This document shows positions 1 through 6,942 of a DNA stretch of 23,999 nt, piece by piece. The position numbers were made by a program, and so were the translations under genes. The first letter of the stretch is position 1. Every line of letters starts with the position of its first letter. The notes under the pieces are model-generated. The model did not search any database. It was given only the letters and a program-made list of their open reading frames with translations, and was not told where the DNA came from. The stretch comes from Bathymodiolus azoricus thioautotrophic gill symbiont (GTDB lineage: Bacteria > Pseudomonadota > Gammaproteobacteria > PS1 > Pseudothioglobaceae), in the NCBI RefSeq assembly GCF_001298715.1, contig NZ_CDSC02000026.1, forward strand, positions 1 to 23,999. The letters run 5' to 3'.

Positions 1-338
1 ATCCCAATAGAATTGCCTCTGGTGTTGAACCGCTAGACTTAACCAACAACCCTCCACTAGAGTTTTACGCACCTGATTTAGACAAGTTTGCTTGTTTAAG
101 ACAAGCATTTGATGCGCTCAAACAAGGTGGTAATGCAATGGGCACACTCAATGCCGCTAATGAAGTTGCAGTTGAGCATTTCTTAAACAATAAAATTTCA
201 TTTTTAGACATTACAAAAGTTATTCAACACACCTTAGATACTGTCCAACACACGGATATCTCTTCATTAGAGGCCATTATTGCTAACGACACAACAGCGC
301 GCGAAACAGCGCGCGCAATCATCAAAAAATATGCGTAA
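1..338 (+). CDS. dxr: 1-deoxy-D-xylulose 5-phosphate reductoisomerase, C-terminal part (5' end outside window)
   Basis: This is the C-terminal ~110 residues of Dxr, which converts DXP to methylerythritol 4-phosphate with NADPH in the cytosolic MEP isoprenoid pathway. The open frame is entered at base 3 without a start, so the gene begins upstream. What is visible matches the family's C-terminal helical domain: RIASGVEPLDL (E. coli has RVNSGVKPLDF), FYAPDLDKFACLRQAF, and LNAANEVAV (E. coli LNAANEITV). The NADPH-binding and catalytic domains lie outside the window. The TAA stop overlaps the start of the next gene by 8 bp, so the two are probably co-transcribed. A direct repeat of ACAGCGCGCG near 295-317 encodes TARETARA and seems to be coincidental coding. 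Confidence 0.95.
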   Translation, partial: PNRIASGVEPLDLTNNPPLEFYAPDLDKFACLRQAFDALKQGGNAMGTLNAANEVAVEHFLNNKISFLDITKVIQHTLDTVQHTDISSLEAIIANDTTARETARAIIKKYA

Positions 339-1146
339 ATCTACACTACTTTTATTACTTACATTATTTTTTATAAGCAGCGCCAATGCGCTTGAACGCT
401 CTACTATTTATATCACTCGTTCACTTGCCTACGATGCACAGAAAATGGGTATTAACCAAAAAACCATTAATAATATTGTGCGTATCTTCTCGTGGAGCAT
501 TGATTTTAATCGAGATTTAAAAAGAGGCGACCGTTTTATTATTATTGGCAAAAGGCGCACCGCACCAAGCACATTAATTTATATTGGCAAAAAAAAGCGT
601 GTTGCTGTTTTCTCACATACTGACAAATATGGACGCCTTGGTTATTACGGCATTAATGGCAAAACACTCTACCCTAGCTTTTTAAGAGCACCTTTGAAGT
701 ACAAATACATTAGCTCAAAGTTTCAACTAAAGCGCTTTCACCCAATTCTAAAAACTTGGCGACCACACAGAGCTGTTGATTACGCTGCAAAATACGGCAC
801 ACCTGTTTACGCTGCAGCCGATGGCATCATTAAGCATCGCAAAAGAATGGGGGCACTTGGCAAATCTGTGCATATTACACACGGCAGTAATTATTTAACC
901 GTTTATGCACACTTGTCTAGATTTTCTCGTGGGCTCAGAGCATCATCTAGAGTTAAAAGAGGGCAAGTGATTGGCTATGTAGGCTCAACAGGTCGCTCAA
1001 CGGGGCCACATTTACACTACGAATTACACTACAAAGGCAAGCGCAAAAACCCACTCACATGGCGGCTGCCTAAACAAAAACGCGTCGCAAAATCTGATTT
1101 AAAGCGCTTCCAAAAAAGAGCAAGATCTATTCTGCGTAGTTTGTAA
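331..1146 (+). CDS. secreted M23 (LytM-type) peptidase
   Basis: A predicted periplasmic zinc endopeptidase that cleaves peptide cross-links of peptidoglycan. I chose ATG at 331, not the longer frame from TTG at 280, because it places a signal peptide at the N-terminus (MRKSTLLLLLTLFFISSANA, cleavage near residue 20). The M23 domain covers about residues 140-245 of 271. Its expected ligands are present: His146 and Asp150 (HRAVD), His194 (VYAHL) and the HxH pair His227/His229 (GPHLHYEL), so it should be active rather than an EnvC/NlpD-like activator. The region before the domain (about 25-130) resembles the linker of MepM-type proteins, without a recognisable LysM motif. The protein is strongly basic. 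It overlaps dxr by 8 bp and ends 2 bp from a convergent gene. The exact orthologue is unclear. Confidence 0.88.
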   Translation: MRKSTLLLLLTLFFISSANALERSTIYITRSLAYDAQKMGINQKTINNIVRIFSWSIDFNRDLKRGDRFIIIGKRRTAPSTLIYIGKKKRVAVFSHTDKYGRLGYYGINGKTLYPSFLRAPLKYKYISSKFQLKRFHPILKTWRPHRAVDYAAKYGTPVYAAADGIIKHRKRMGALGKSVHITHGSNYLTVYAHLSRFSRGLRASSRVKRGQVIGYVGSTGRSTGPHLHYELHYKGKRKNPLTWRLPKQKRVAKSDLKRFQKRARSILRSL

Positions 1147-1148
1147 AA

Positions 1149-1754
1149 CTATTGTCTGTCTATCCAAGCGCGCCAATTTTTCACTTTTAGCTTTTGTGCT
1201 TTATTATCTATATATTGCGCTTGATACTCAGCTGCGCCTTTAACATTGTTTAAAATTGCAAAAGTAATCAACTCGTCAATGCGTTGTTTGTCTTTAATAA
1301 TAGGCGCTAAGGATTCATTTCTGATAACTGCGGCGACGAAAGCAGACTGTGGATTGGAATATATCTGCGTTGACTTTTCTAATAAATTGAGCGCCATTAA
1401 CGCATCTTTAACAAAGCCACTATCGCCATCAAGCAGATATAACGCACTGTCATAAATTGCTGGTTCGTAGCCTTGATTGAGCAGTTTGCTTAATATTTTA
1501 TTGGCAATTTGCACTTGTGGTGGATAGCCCATTATTTGATTACCTGAACGCGTTTGCTTTGATGCTTCGTACGCTGCATCAAAGTCGTTTAATTCAAACA
1601 TCCCTTTTATCAGTAAATCTTGCCCATTCTTTACCACGGCAGGCGAACCAACCTCATTGCCTATTTTGATCATTCTAAGTGCGCTATCACTCAACGGCGA
1701 TGCTGTTGCAAATTGCGTAATAAATAGGGCGGTGATTAGAAGTTTTTTTATCAT
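1149..1754 (-). CDS. secreted helical-repeat protein of unknown function
   Basis: I do not recognise this 201-residue protein. The N-terminus looks like a signal peptide (MIKKLLITALFITQFATASP), so it is probably periplasmic, and there is no lipobox cysteine. The rest is rich in Ala, Leu and Lys with helix-pair patterns such as FDAAYEASK, AIYDSALYLLDGDSGFVKDAL and AEYQAQYIDNKA, which suggests a TPR- or Sel1-like helical repeat. That is a structural guess, not a family assignment. It is convergent with the M23 peptidase gene (2 bp between stops) and divergent from purC with 74 bp between starts. No terminator is visible between the convergent stops. Confidence 0.75.
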   Translation of the reverse strand: MIKKLLITALFITQFATASPLSDSALRMIKIGNEVGSPAVVKNGQDLLIKGMFELNDFDAAYEASKQTRSGNQIMGYPPQVQIANKILSKLLNQGYEPAIYDSALYLLDGDSGFVKDALMALNLLEKSTQIYSNPQSAFVAAVIRNESLAPIIKDKQRIDELITFAILNNVKGAAEYQAQYIDNKAQKLKVKNWRAWIDRQ

Positions 1755-1816
1755 AGTGCTAAGGTGAATTTTACCATAGACATTTTTAACAAGTTAAAAT
1801 AGCGCTTAAATCACTA

Positions 1817-1822
1817 TTTAAT
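1817..1822 (+). promoter_or_regulatory. possible -10 element for purC, very close to the start codon
   Basis: TTTAAT stands six bases before the GTG start of purC, with TTAAAA about 17 bp further upstream as a weak -35. A transcript from here would begin at or next to the GTG and carry no Shine-Dalgarno sequence; none is visible upstream of this start. AT-rich sequence yields such matches by chance. Confidence 0.22.
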
Positions 1823-1828
1823 ACAAGC

Positions 1829-2704
1829 GTGCAAACACTTTTTGAAACTTCAATCGGCCTGCCATTAATCCAAAAAGGCAAAGTGCGAGACATTTATGAT
1901 ATTGACGAACATCGACTGCTAATTGTAACCACTGACCGACTTAGTGCCTTTGATGTGGTGTTCAATCAGCCAATTTCTGGCAAAGGGCGTGTACTGAACG
2001 AAGTGGCTAATTTCTGGTTTGAAAGAACCTGCCACATCATCTCTAATCAATTAACCCATGAATCGCTTGATAGCGTTTTAACACCAGAAGAAATTGAGCA
2101 AGTAGATGGTCGTGCAATCATCGTCAAAAAACTCAAGCCCCTTCCTGTTGAGGCAATTGTTCGAGGCTATATTATAGGCTCTGGATGGAAAGACTACCAA
2201 CAAACAGGCTCAGTTTGTGGCATTAAACTACCAAAAAACCTGCAACTGGCAGAAAAATTACCACAAACACTTTATACGCCCTCTAGTAAAGCGACGGCTG
2301 GTGAACACGATCAAAATATTGACTTCAAACAAACCGTGCAGCTTGTAGGTAAAGATTTAGCACAACAAATCAAAGATGCCAGTTTGGCTCTGTATCAGTT
2401 TGCGGCGGATTATGCGCTAGAACGCGGTATTATCATTGCTGACACCAAGTTTGAATTTGGCTTAGACGAAGCAGGCAAACTGACATTAATGGACGAAGTG
2501 CTAACACCAGATTCTTCGCGTTTCTGGTCAAAGGCCAATTATCAGGTAGGCATTAGCCCAAAAAGTTTTGACAAACAAATTGTACGCGATTATTTAGAAA
2601 CATTGGATTGGGGCAAAACCCCGCCCGCACCAACCCTATCTGATAATATCGTGCAGGAAACTGCCGACAAATACAAGCAAGTGCAGCGGTTATTAACACA
2701 ATGA
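1829..2704 (+). CDS. purC: phosphoribosylaminoimidazole-succinocarboxamide synthase (SAICAR synthetase)
   Basis: Joins CAIR and aspartate with ATP to make SAICAR, a step of cytosolic purine synthesis. The 291-residue length fits the longer (~300 aa, yeast-like) SAICAR synthetase form rather than the ~237 aa E. coli enzyme. Visible motifs are GKVRDIYDI at residues 17-25, RLSAFDVVF, the signature VEAIVRGYIIGSGWKDY, PSSKATAGEHDQN, IIADTKFEFG and LMDEVLTPDSSRFW. The start is GTG at 1829, the only one that keeps the conserved N-terminus. It has no visible ribosome-binding site. The stop overlaps the next start as ATGA, so the DUF2797 gene is probably translationally coupled. Confidence 0.96.
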   Translation: MQTLFETSIGLPLIQKGKVRDIYDIDEHRLLIVTTDRLSAFDVVFNQPISGKGRVLNEVANFWFERTCHIISNQLTHESLDSVLTPEEIEQVDGRAIIVKKLKPLPVEAIVRGYIIGSGWKDYQQTGSVCGIKLPKNLQLAEKLPQTLYTPSSKATAGEHDQNIDFKQTVQLVGKDLAQQIKDASLALYQFAADYALERGIIIADTKFEFGLDEAGKLTLMDEVLTPDSSRFWSKANYQVGISPKSFDKQIVRDYLETLDWGKTPPAPTLSDNIVQETADKYKQVQRLLTQ

Positions 2705-3501
2705 CTAAAACTGGCAACATACAAAAAATGCAAACCTCGCTTGAGCGTGATAATGCAATCTACCAACTGCCGATTGGCAATGATTTGATCTCAATGAATG
2801 AATTAATAGGGCAAGAAATTTCCCTCACATTCAATAGCGAAATCACTTGCTCAAACTGTAACGCAATAATTCGAAAAAGTTATTCTCAAGGCTATTGTTT
2901 TCCGTGTTGTCGAGATTTGGCGCGGTGTGATTTGTGCATTATGAAACCCGAAACTTGCCATCATCACCTTGGCACTTGCCGTGAGCCACTGTGGGGGTTG
3001 GACAATTGCTTTGCACCACATATTATTTATTTGGCAAACTCATCAGGCATCAAGGTCGGCATTACTCGCAAGCGCAATACCCCCAGTCGTTGGATTGACC
3101 AAGGTGCTGTCGCTGCTCTGCCAATACTTGAGGTGGATACACGACTCAAATCTGGGCAAATTGAAGTGGCTTTAAAAACATTCGTCAACGATAAAACCAA
3201 CTGGCGCAAAATGCTTAAAAACGAGGTGGATAAAGTTGACCTTGTAGCAACAAAAAATCAACTGTTGCCAGAGGTATCCAATATGATGGCGGATTTAGAC
3301 GCAATAGAGTTAAACAATGAAGTCGTAAAAATTCACTACCCTGTGGTAGAATATCCAAGCAAAATAGTATCATTAAATTTTGACAAAATGCCTGAGATTA
3401 CTGGTATTTTGCAAGGCATCAAGGGGCAATATTTACTACTAGATTGTGGCGTCCTTAATGTTAGAAAATTTGGCTCATATAATATAACTTTAACTTATTA
3501 A
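2701..3501 (+). CDS. DUF2797 family cysteine-rich protein
   Basis: A 266-residue protein that I place in the DUF2797 family, found mainly in Proteobacteria and Actinobacteria and without an established function. The N-terminal half holds metal-site candidates: Cys50-X2-Cys53, Cys66-X2-Cys69, Cys76-X2-Cys79, Cys86 followed by three His, Cys93 and Cys103. After these comes IIYLAN (108-113), KVGITR (118-123) and R130-W131 followed by DQGA. The spacing and chemistry of these two strands and arginines recall the GIY-YIG nuclease core, which is my inference. The C-terminal ~50 residues look like a small beta domain. It overlaps purC by 4 bp, and the FKBP gene follows after 3 bp, so the three are likely co-transcribed. 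Start ATG 2701 is supported by the ATGA overlap. Confidence 0.85.
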   Translation: MTKTGNIQKMQTSLERDNAIYQLPIGNDLISMNELIGQEISLTFNSEITCSNCNAIIRKSYSQGYCFPCCRDLARCDLCIMKPETCHHHLGTCREPLWGLDNCFAPHIIYLANSSGIKVGITRKRNTPSRWIDQGAVAALPILEVDTRLKSGQIEVALKTFVNDKTNWRKMLKNEVDKVDLVATKNQLLPEVSNMMADLDAIELNNEVVKIHYPVVEYPSKIVSLNFDKMPEITGILQGIKGQYLLLDCGVLNVRKFGSYNITLTY

Positions 3502-3504
3502 AAA

Positions 3505-3828
3505 ATGGCAGAATTACAAATAGAAGACATTGAAATTGGCAAAGGTACAGCTTGCAAGGCTGGAGACTTTGTGTCTATGCACTATACTGGCTGGCTAACC
3601 AATGGCAAAAAATTTGACTCAAGTGTTGACAGGAATGAACCTTTTGACTTTAAACTCGGGGCAGGACAGGTCATCTCCGGCTGGGACACGGGCATTGAAG
3701 GTATGCTGATGGGTGGCAAGCGCAAACTTACTATTCCATCAAAATTGGCTTACGGTGAGTTTGGCGCAGGTCCAATTCCACCCAGTGCAACCACCATTTT
3801 TGATGTTGAATTATTAGATATTAAATAA
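3505..3828 (+). CDS. FKBP-type peptidyl-prolyl cis-trans isomerase
   Basis: A 107-residue single-domain FKBP, the size of human FKBP12, that speeds cis-trans isomerisation of prolyl bonds. There is no signal peptide, so it should be cytoplasmic. Family residues of the active-site pocket are present: [15 protein letters not shown], the [15 protein letters not shown] segment with Val-Ile-x-x-Trp, [15 protein letters not shown] and [14 protein letters not shown]. There is no flap (IF) domain of the SlyD kind and no dimerisation domain of the FkpA/Mip kind, so it acts alone. It follows the DUF2797 gene by 3 bp and is 19 bp before alaC. Substrates cannot be inferred. Confidence 0.93.
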   Translation: MAELQIEDIEIGKGTACKAGDFVSMHYTGWLTNGKKFDSSVDRNEPFDFKLGAGQVISGWDTGIEGMLMGGKRKLTIPSKLAYGEFGAGPIPPSATTIFDVELLDIK

Positions 3829-3847
3829 AGAACGACTCTAAAAATCC

Positions 3848-5035
3848 ATGGATAACGATTTCCCACGAATAAAAAGATTGCCAGAATATATTTTTGCAAT
3901 TACCAATAAGCTAAAGGTTGAAGCCAGATCTCGTGGTGAGGACATTATCGACTTTGGCATGGGTAACCCCGACCAACCAACGCCTGAACATATTGTAGAA
4001 AAGTTAGTGGAAACAGCACGCCGTGGCGATACACATCGTTATTCTACTTCTCGCGGCATTCCACGCTTGAGACGCGCAATTTCAAACTGGTACAAAAATC
4101 GTTTTGATGTTGATATTGATGCGCAAACCGAGGCGATTGTTACCATTGGTTCAAAGGAGGGTTTGGCAAATTTAGCACAAGCGGTTGTTGGTAGTGGCGA
4201 TACGGTTTTAGTGCCCAACCCTGCTTACCCTATTCATCCCTATGGGTTTGTGATTGCAGGTGCTGATATTCAACATGTGCCTTGTGGGCCTGAAGATGAT
4301 TTTTTTGCAGCGTTAGAGCGCTCAATTAAAAATACTTTTCCAAAGCCAAAGATGTTGGTGCTTAACTACCCATCTAATCCAACTACTGAGTGCGTTGAAT
4401 TAGAGTTTTTTGAACGCGTTATCAAAGTTGCCAAAGAGCACAAGATTTGGGTGGTGCAAGATTTAGCCTATGCAGATATTGTTTTTGATGGTTATGTGGC
4501 GCCAAGCATTTTGCAAGTAAAAGGGGCTAAAGATATTGCGGTTGAGTTTTTCTCACTATCAAAAAGCTACAATATGCCAGGTTGGCGTGTTGGCTTTATG
4601 GTGGGCAATCCAATCTTAGTAGGCGCACTGGCTAAAATCAAATCTTACTTAGATTATGGTATGTTTACCCCTATTCAAGTAGCAGCAATTGAAGCGTTAG
4701 AAGGCGACCAAACCTGTGTTACAGAAATTGCACAAATGTATCAAGATAGGCGTGATGTTTTGTGCGAAAGCTTAAATTCTATTGGCTGGGCAGTAACACC
4801 ACCCAAGGCCACAATGTTTGTTTGGGCAAAAATTCCTGAATTTTATCAAGCAATGGGCTCATTAGAGTTTACCAAAAAACTCATTGCAGTGGCAAAAGTT
4901 GGCGTCTCTCCTGGTATTGGTTTTGGTGAATATGGCAATAACTATGTACGCTTTGGTTTGATTGAAAATGAACATCGCACCCGCCAGGCTGTTCGCGGCA
5001 TTCGTGAAATGTTCAAACAAGATGGTTTGTTATAA
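3848..5035 (+). CDS. alaC: alanine transaminase AlaC (class I/II PLP aminotransferase)
   Basis: Transfers amino groups between alanine/pyruvate and glutamate/2-oxoglutarate; the cofactor is PLP and the enzyme is cytosolic. The 395-residue sequence lines up along its whole length with E. coli AlaC as I remember it: [79 protein letters not shown] and [11 protein letters not shown]. The PLP lysine is Lys239 in [12 protein letters not shown]. The C-terminus has [13 protein letters not shown] and the substrate-carboxylate arginine in YVRFGL. In many gammaproteobacteria homoserine dehydrogenase and threonine synthase genes follow alaC; here an NTPase gene and metA follow. No strong ribosome-binding site precedes the ATG at 3848. 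Confidence 0.95.
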   Translation: MDNDFPRIKRLPEYIFAITNKLKVEARSRGEDIIDFGMGNPDQPTPEHIVEKLVETARRGDTHRYSTSRGIPRLRRAISNWYKNRFDVDIDAQTEAIVTIGSKEGLANLAQAVVGSGDTVLVPNPAYPIHPYGFVIAGADIQHVPCGPEDDFFAALERSIKNTFPKPKMLVLNYPSNPTTECVELEFFERVIKVAKEHKIWVVQDLAYADIVFDGYVAPSILQVKGAKDIAVEFFSLSKSYNMPGWRVGFMVGNPILVGALAKIKSYLDYGMFTPIQVAAIEALEGDQTCVTEIAQMYQDRRDVLCESLNSIGWAVTPPKATMFVWAKIPEFYQAMGSLEFTKKLIAVAKVGVSPGIGFGEYGNNYVRFGLIENEHRTRQAVRGIREMFKQDGLL

Positions 5036-5036
5036 T
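5028..5036 (+). promoter_or_regulatory. extended -10 promoter for the NTPase-metA-mutY-ribF run
   Basis: TGTTATAAT spans the alaC stop codon and is a perfect TGnTATAAT extended -10. No good -35 is visible, which is usual for extended -10 promoters. Transcription would begin near 5043, about 8 bases before the ATG of the NTPase gene, giving a very short leader. It would let the downstream genes be expressed independently of alaC. Confidence 0.42.
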
Positions 5037-5050
5037 GTCTTTGCACTATT

Positions 5051-5887
5051 ATGAAACTTCCTGCTAAAGAGTTTTCTAAGTCAAAACACAAACACCTAAC
5101 ACTGCTCGGTATGTCAGGCGTTGGCAAAACACACCTTTCAAAGTTACTTGGTCTTGATGATAAGTGGTATCACTATTCTGGCGATTATCGCATTGGTGCT
5201 GAGTATTTAAATAATGCTATTCTTGCTAATATCAAACAACAAATTAAACAAGATGGATGCTTAGCAGATTTGTTAGACAATGACTCTATCACGGTTCAAA
5301 ATCATATTACTTTTGACAACCTGTCTTCGGTGTCAAGCTTTTTAGGCAAAGTCGGCAACCCCGAATTGGGTGGGTTGCCAATTGGTGAATTCAACCGCCG
5401 ACAAGCGCTACACAGAGAAGCTGAAGCCCGGGCTATGTTGGATGTTGGAGAGTTTATCACAAAATCTCAAGCGCAGGGCTATAGGCATTTTATTAATGAT
5501 GCAGGAGGTAGTTTATGTGAATTGGATGATAATAAGGTCTATCAATCATTGGCAGATAATACGCTGATTGTTTATATTTGCGCTCACGAAGATAACGAGT
5601 CTGCCTTGATTGAGTGTGCACGAACGCACCCCAAACCACTTTACTATCAACAAAATTTCTTACAACAACAACTAGAGATTTACCTACAAGAAAATCAATT
5701 TTCCTATGTCGCACAAATTGACCCCGATGCGTTTGTGCGTTGGATTTTTCCACGCTTACTTCGGCACCGCAAGCCAAAATATGAAGCGATTGCCAGCCAA
5801 TATGGCTGCACGATTGATAGCATAGACTTACACCAATGTCAAAATAGTAGCGAGGTAATGGAGCTAATCACAGGGGCAATACGCTAA
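5051..5887 (+). CDS. conserved P-loop NTPase of unknown function
   Basis: A 278-residue cytosolic protein with Walker A GMSGVGKT at residues 20-27 and a probable Walker B/sensor segment HFINDAGGSLCE at 146-157. Further blocks that I remember as conserved in an uncharacterised proteobacterial 'ATPase' family are WYHYSGDYRIGAEYL (39-53), ITFDNLSSVSSFLGKVG (86-102), GGLPIGEFNRRQALHREAEARAML (107-130), the HPKPLYYQ segment and DPDAFVRWIFPRLLRHR (224-240). The fold is probably like that of small-molecule or nucleotide kinases (P-loop, short lid region), but no substrate can be named. It lies 15 bp after alaC, and its stop overlaps the metA start by one base. A role linked to amino acid metabolism is only suggested by position. 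Confidence 0.85.
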   Translation: MKLPAKEFSKSKHKHLTLLGMSGVGKTHLSKLLGLDDKWYHYSGDYRIGAEYLNNAILANIKQQIKQDGCLADLLDNDSITVQNHITFDNLSSVSSFLGKVGNPELGGLPIGEFNRRQALHREAEARAMLDVGEFITKSQAQGYRHFINDAGGSLCELDDNKVYQSLADNTLIVYICAHEDNESALIECARTHPKPLYYQQNFLQQQLEIYLQENQFSYVAQIDPDAFVRWIFPRLLRHRKPKYEAIASQYGCTIDSIDLHQCQNSSEVMELITGAIR

Positions 5888-6942
5888 TGCCTTTAATCGC
5901 CCATACCAACTTACCTTCTTTTGAACGCCTGCGTAACGAAGGCGAGACGGTGTTAAGCAAAGACCGTGCTAATCATCAAGTCATTCGTGAATTACACATT
6001 GGTTTATTAAACATGATGCCAGACCCAGCACTTGAAGCAACTGAGCGGCAATTTTTCCGCTTGATTGGACATTCTAACCAAATTGCGCAATTTTATCTGC
6101 ATCCGTTTACACTGCCTTCTATTAAACGAGGTGAAAAAACGCAGACACATATTGACCAATATTACCAAAGTTTTGATGATATTAAAACGCAGGGATTAGA
6201 TGCATTGATCATTACAGGCGCACATATTGAAGATGCCGATTTAAAAAAAGCACCTTTTTATGAGCAACTTAAAAAGGTGATTGATTGGTCGTATAGTCAT
6301 GTTACTTCAACGCTATGCTCGTGCTTGGCAACACACGCTGTACTGGAATTTCGCTATGGACAAAAGCGTCAAGCCATTGGTAAAAAATGCTGGGGCGTAT
6401 TTCCACACCAAGTGTTAGACCGACAACATCCTTTAATGAGTGGTGTGAATACGCGTTTTGATGTGCCTCACTCTCGTTTTAACGAAATCACGAAATCACA
6501 ACTTGACGATGCTAAGATTAAAGTTTTGGTTGAAGGAAAAATCGGCGCACACTTATGTGTGAGTGAAGATTTATTAAGAATTGTATTTTTTCAGGGGCAT
6601 CCAGAATACGATACTATTAGTCTATTAAAAGAATACAAGCGCGATATTATTGCCTATTTAGCAAAAACACGCAACGACTATCCGCCTTTTCCTAAGCACT
6701 ATTTAACCGAACAAAGCAAAGCCATTCTCAATGAGTATAAAACCAAGCTATTATCTGGCGAATTTACGCTAGCAGATTTTCCTGAACAACTTATCAGCAA
6801 AACCTTAAACAACACTTGGGGCAACGCCACTAATGTCATTATCAATAACTGGATTGGTTGCGTCTACCAAGTAACGCATCAGGACATTGACAAGCCATTT
6901 ATGGAGGGCATTAATCCAGATGACCCGCTTAACTTAAAATAG
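5887..6942 (+). CDS. metA: homoserine O-acyltransferase MetA (acetyl-CoA use predicted)
   Basis: Acylates homoserine, the first committed step of methionine synthesis in the cytosol. Catalytic residues are visible: nucleophile Cys146 in STLCSCLATHAV, and His238 and Glu240 in FFQGHPEYD, matching Cys142, His235 and Glu237 of E. coli. At 351 residues it is about 40 longer than E. coli MetA, mostly by a C-terminal extension. The annotation 'O-succinyltransferase' would be automatic, but Glu115 in TGAHIED aligns with position 111, where Gly goes with succinyl-CoA and Glu with acetyl-CoA in tested enzymes. The product may therefore be O-acetylhomoserine. The start overlaps the NTPase stop by 1 bp and the stop overlaps the mutY start by 1 bp. 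Confidence 0.93.
   Translation: MPLIAHTNLPSFERLRNEGETVLSKDRANHQVIRELHIGLLNMMPDPALEATERQFFRLIGHSNQIAQFYLHPFTLPSIKRGEKTQTHIDQYYQSFDDIKTQGLDALIITGAHIEDADLKKAPFYEQLKKVIDWSYSHVTSTLCSCLATHAVLEFRYGQKRQAIGKKCWGVFPHQVLDRQHPLMSGVNTRFDVPHSRFNEITKSQLDDAKIKVLVEGKIGAHLCVSEDLLRIVFFQGHPEYDTISLLKEYKRDIIAYLAKTRNDYPPFPKHYLTEQSKAILNEYKTKLLSGEFTLADFPEQLISKTLNNTWGNATNVIINNWIGCVYQVTHQDIDKPFMEGINPDDPLNLK

Noticed and set aside
295..317. Direct repeat ACAGCGCGCG near the end of dxr
   Set aside because: It encodes the repeated TAR residues of a conserved-length C-terminus, with only two copies; coincidental coding is the simpler reading.
2281..2320. CCCTCTAGTAAAGCGAC in purC as a further copy of the mutY/secA repeat
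   Set aside because: The similarity is short, and the bases encode the conserved PurC motif PSSKATAGEHDQN present in the family without any insertion.
5352..5378. Inverted repeat GGCAACCC / GGGTTGCC inside the NTPase gene
   Set aside because: It falls on a conserved Gly-Pro-rich block (VGNPELGGLP) whose codons naturally produce it; there is no T run and no reason for a terminator in mid-gene.
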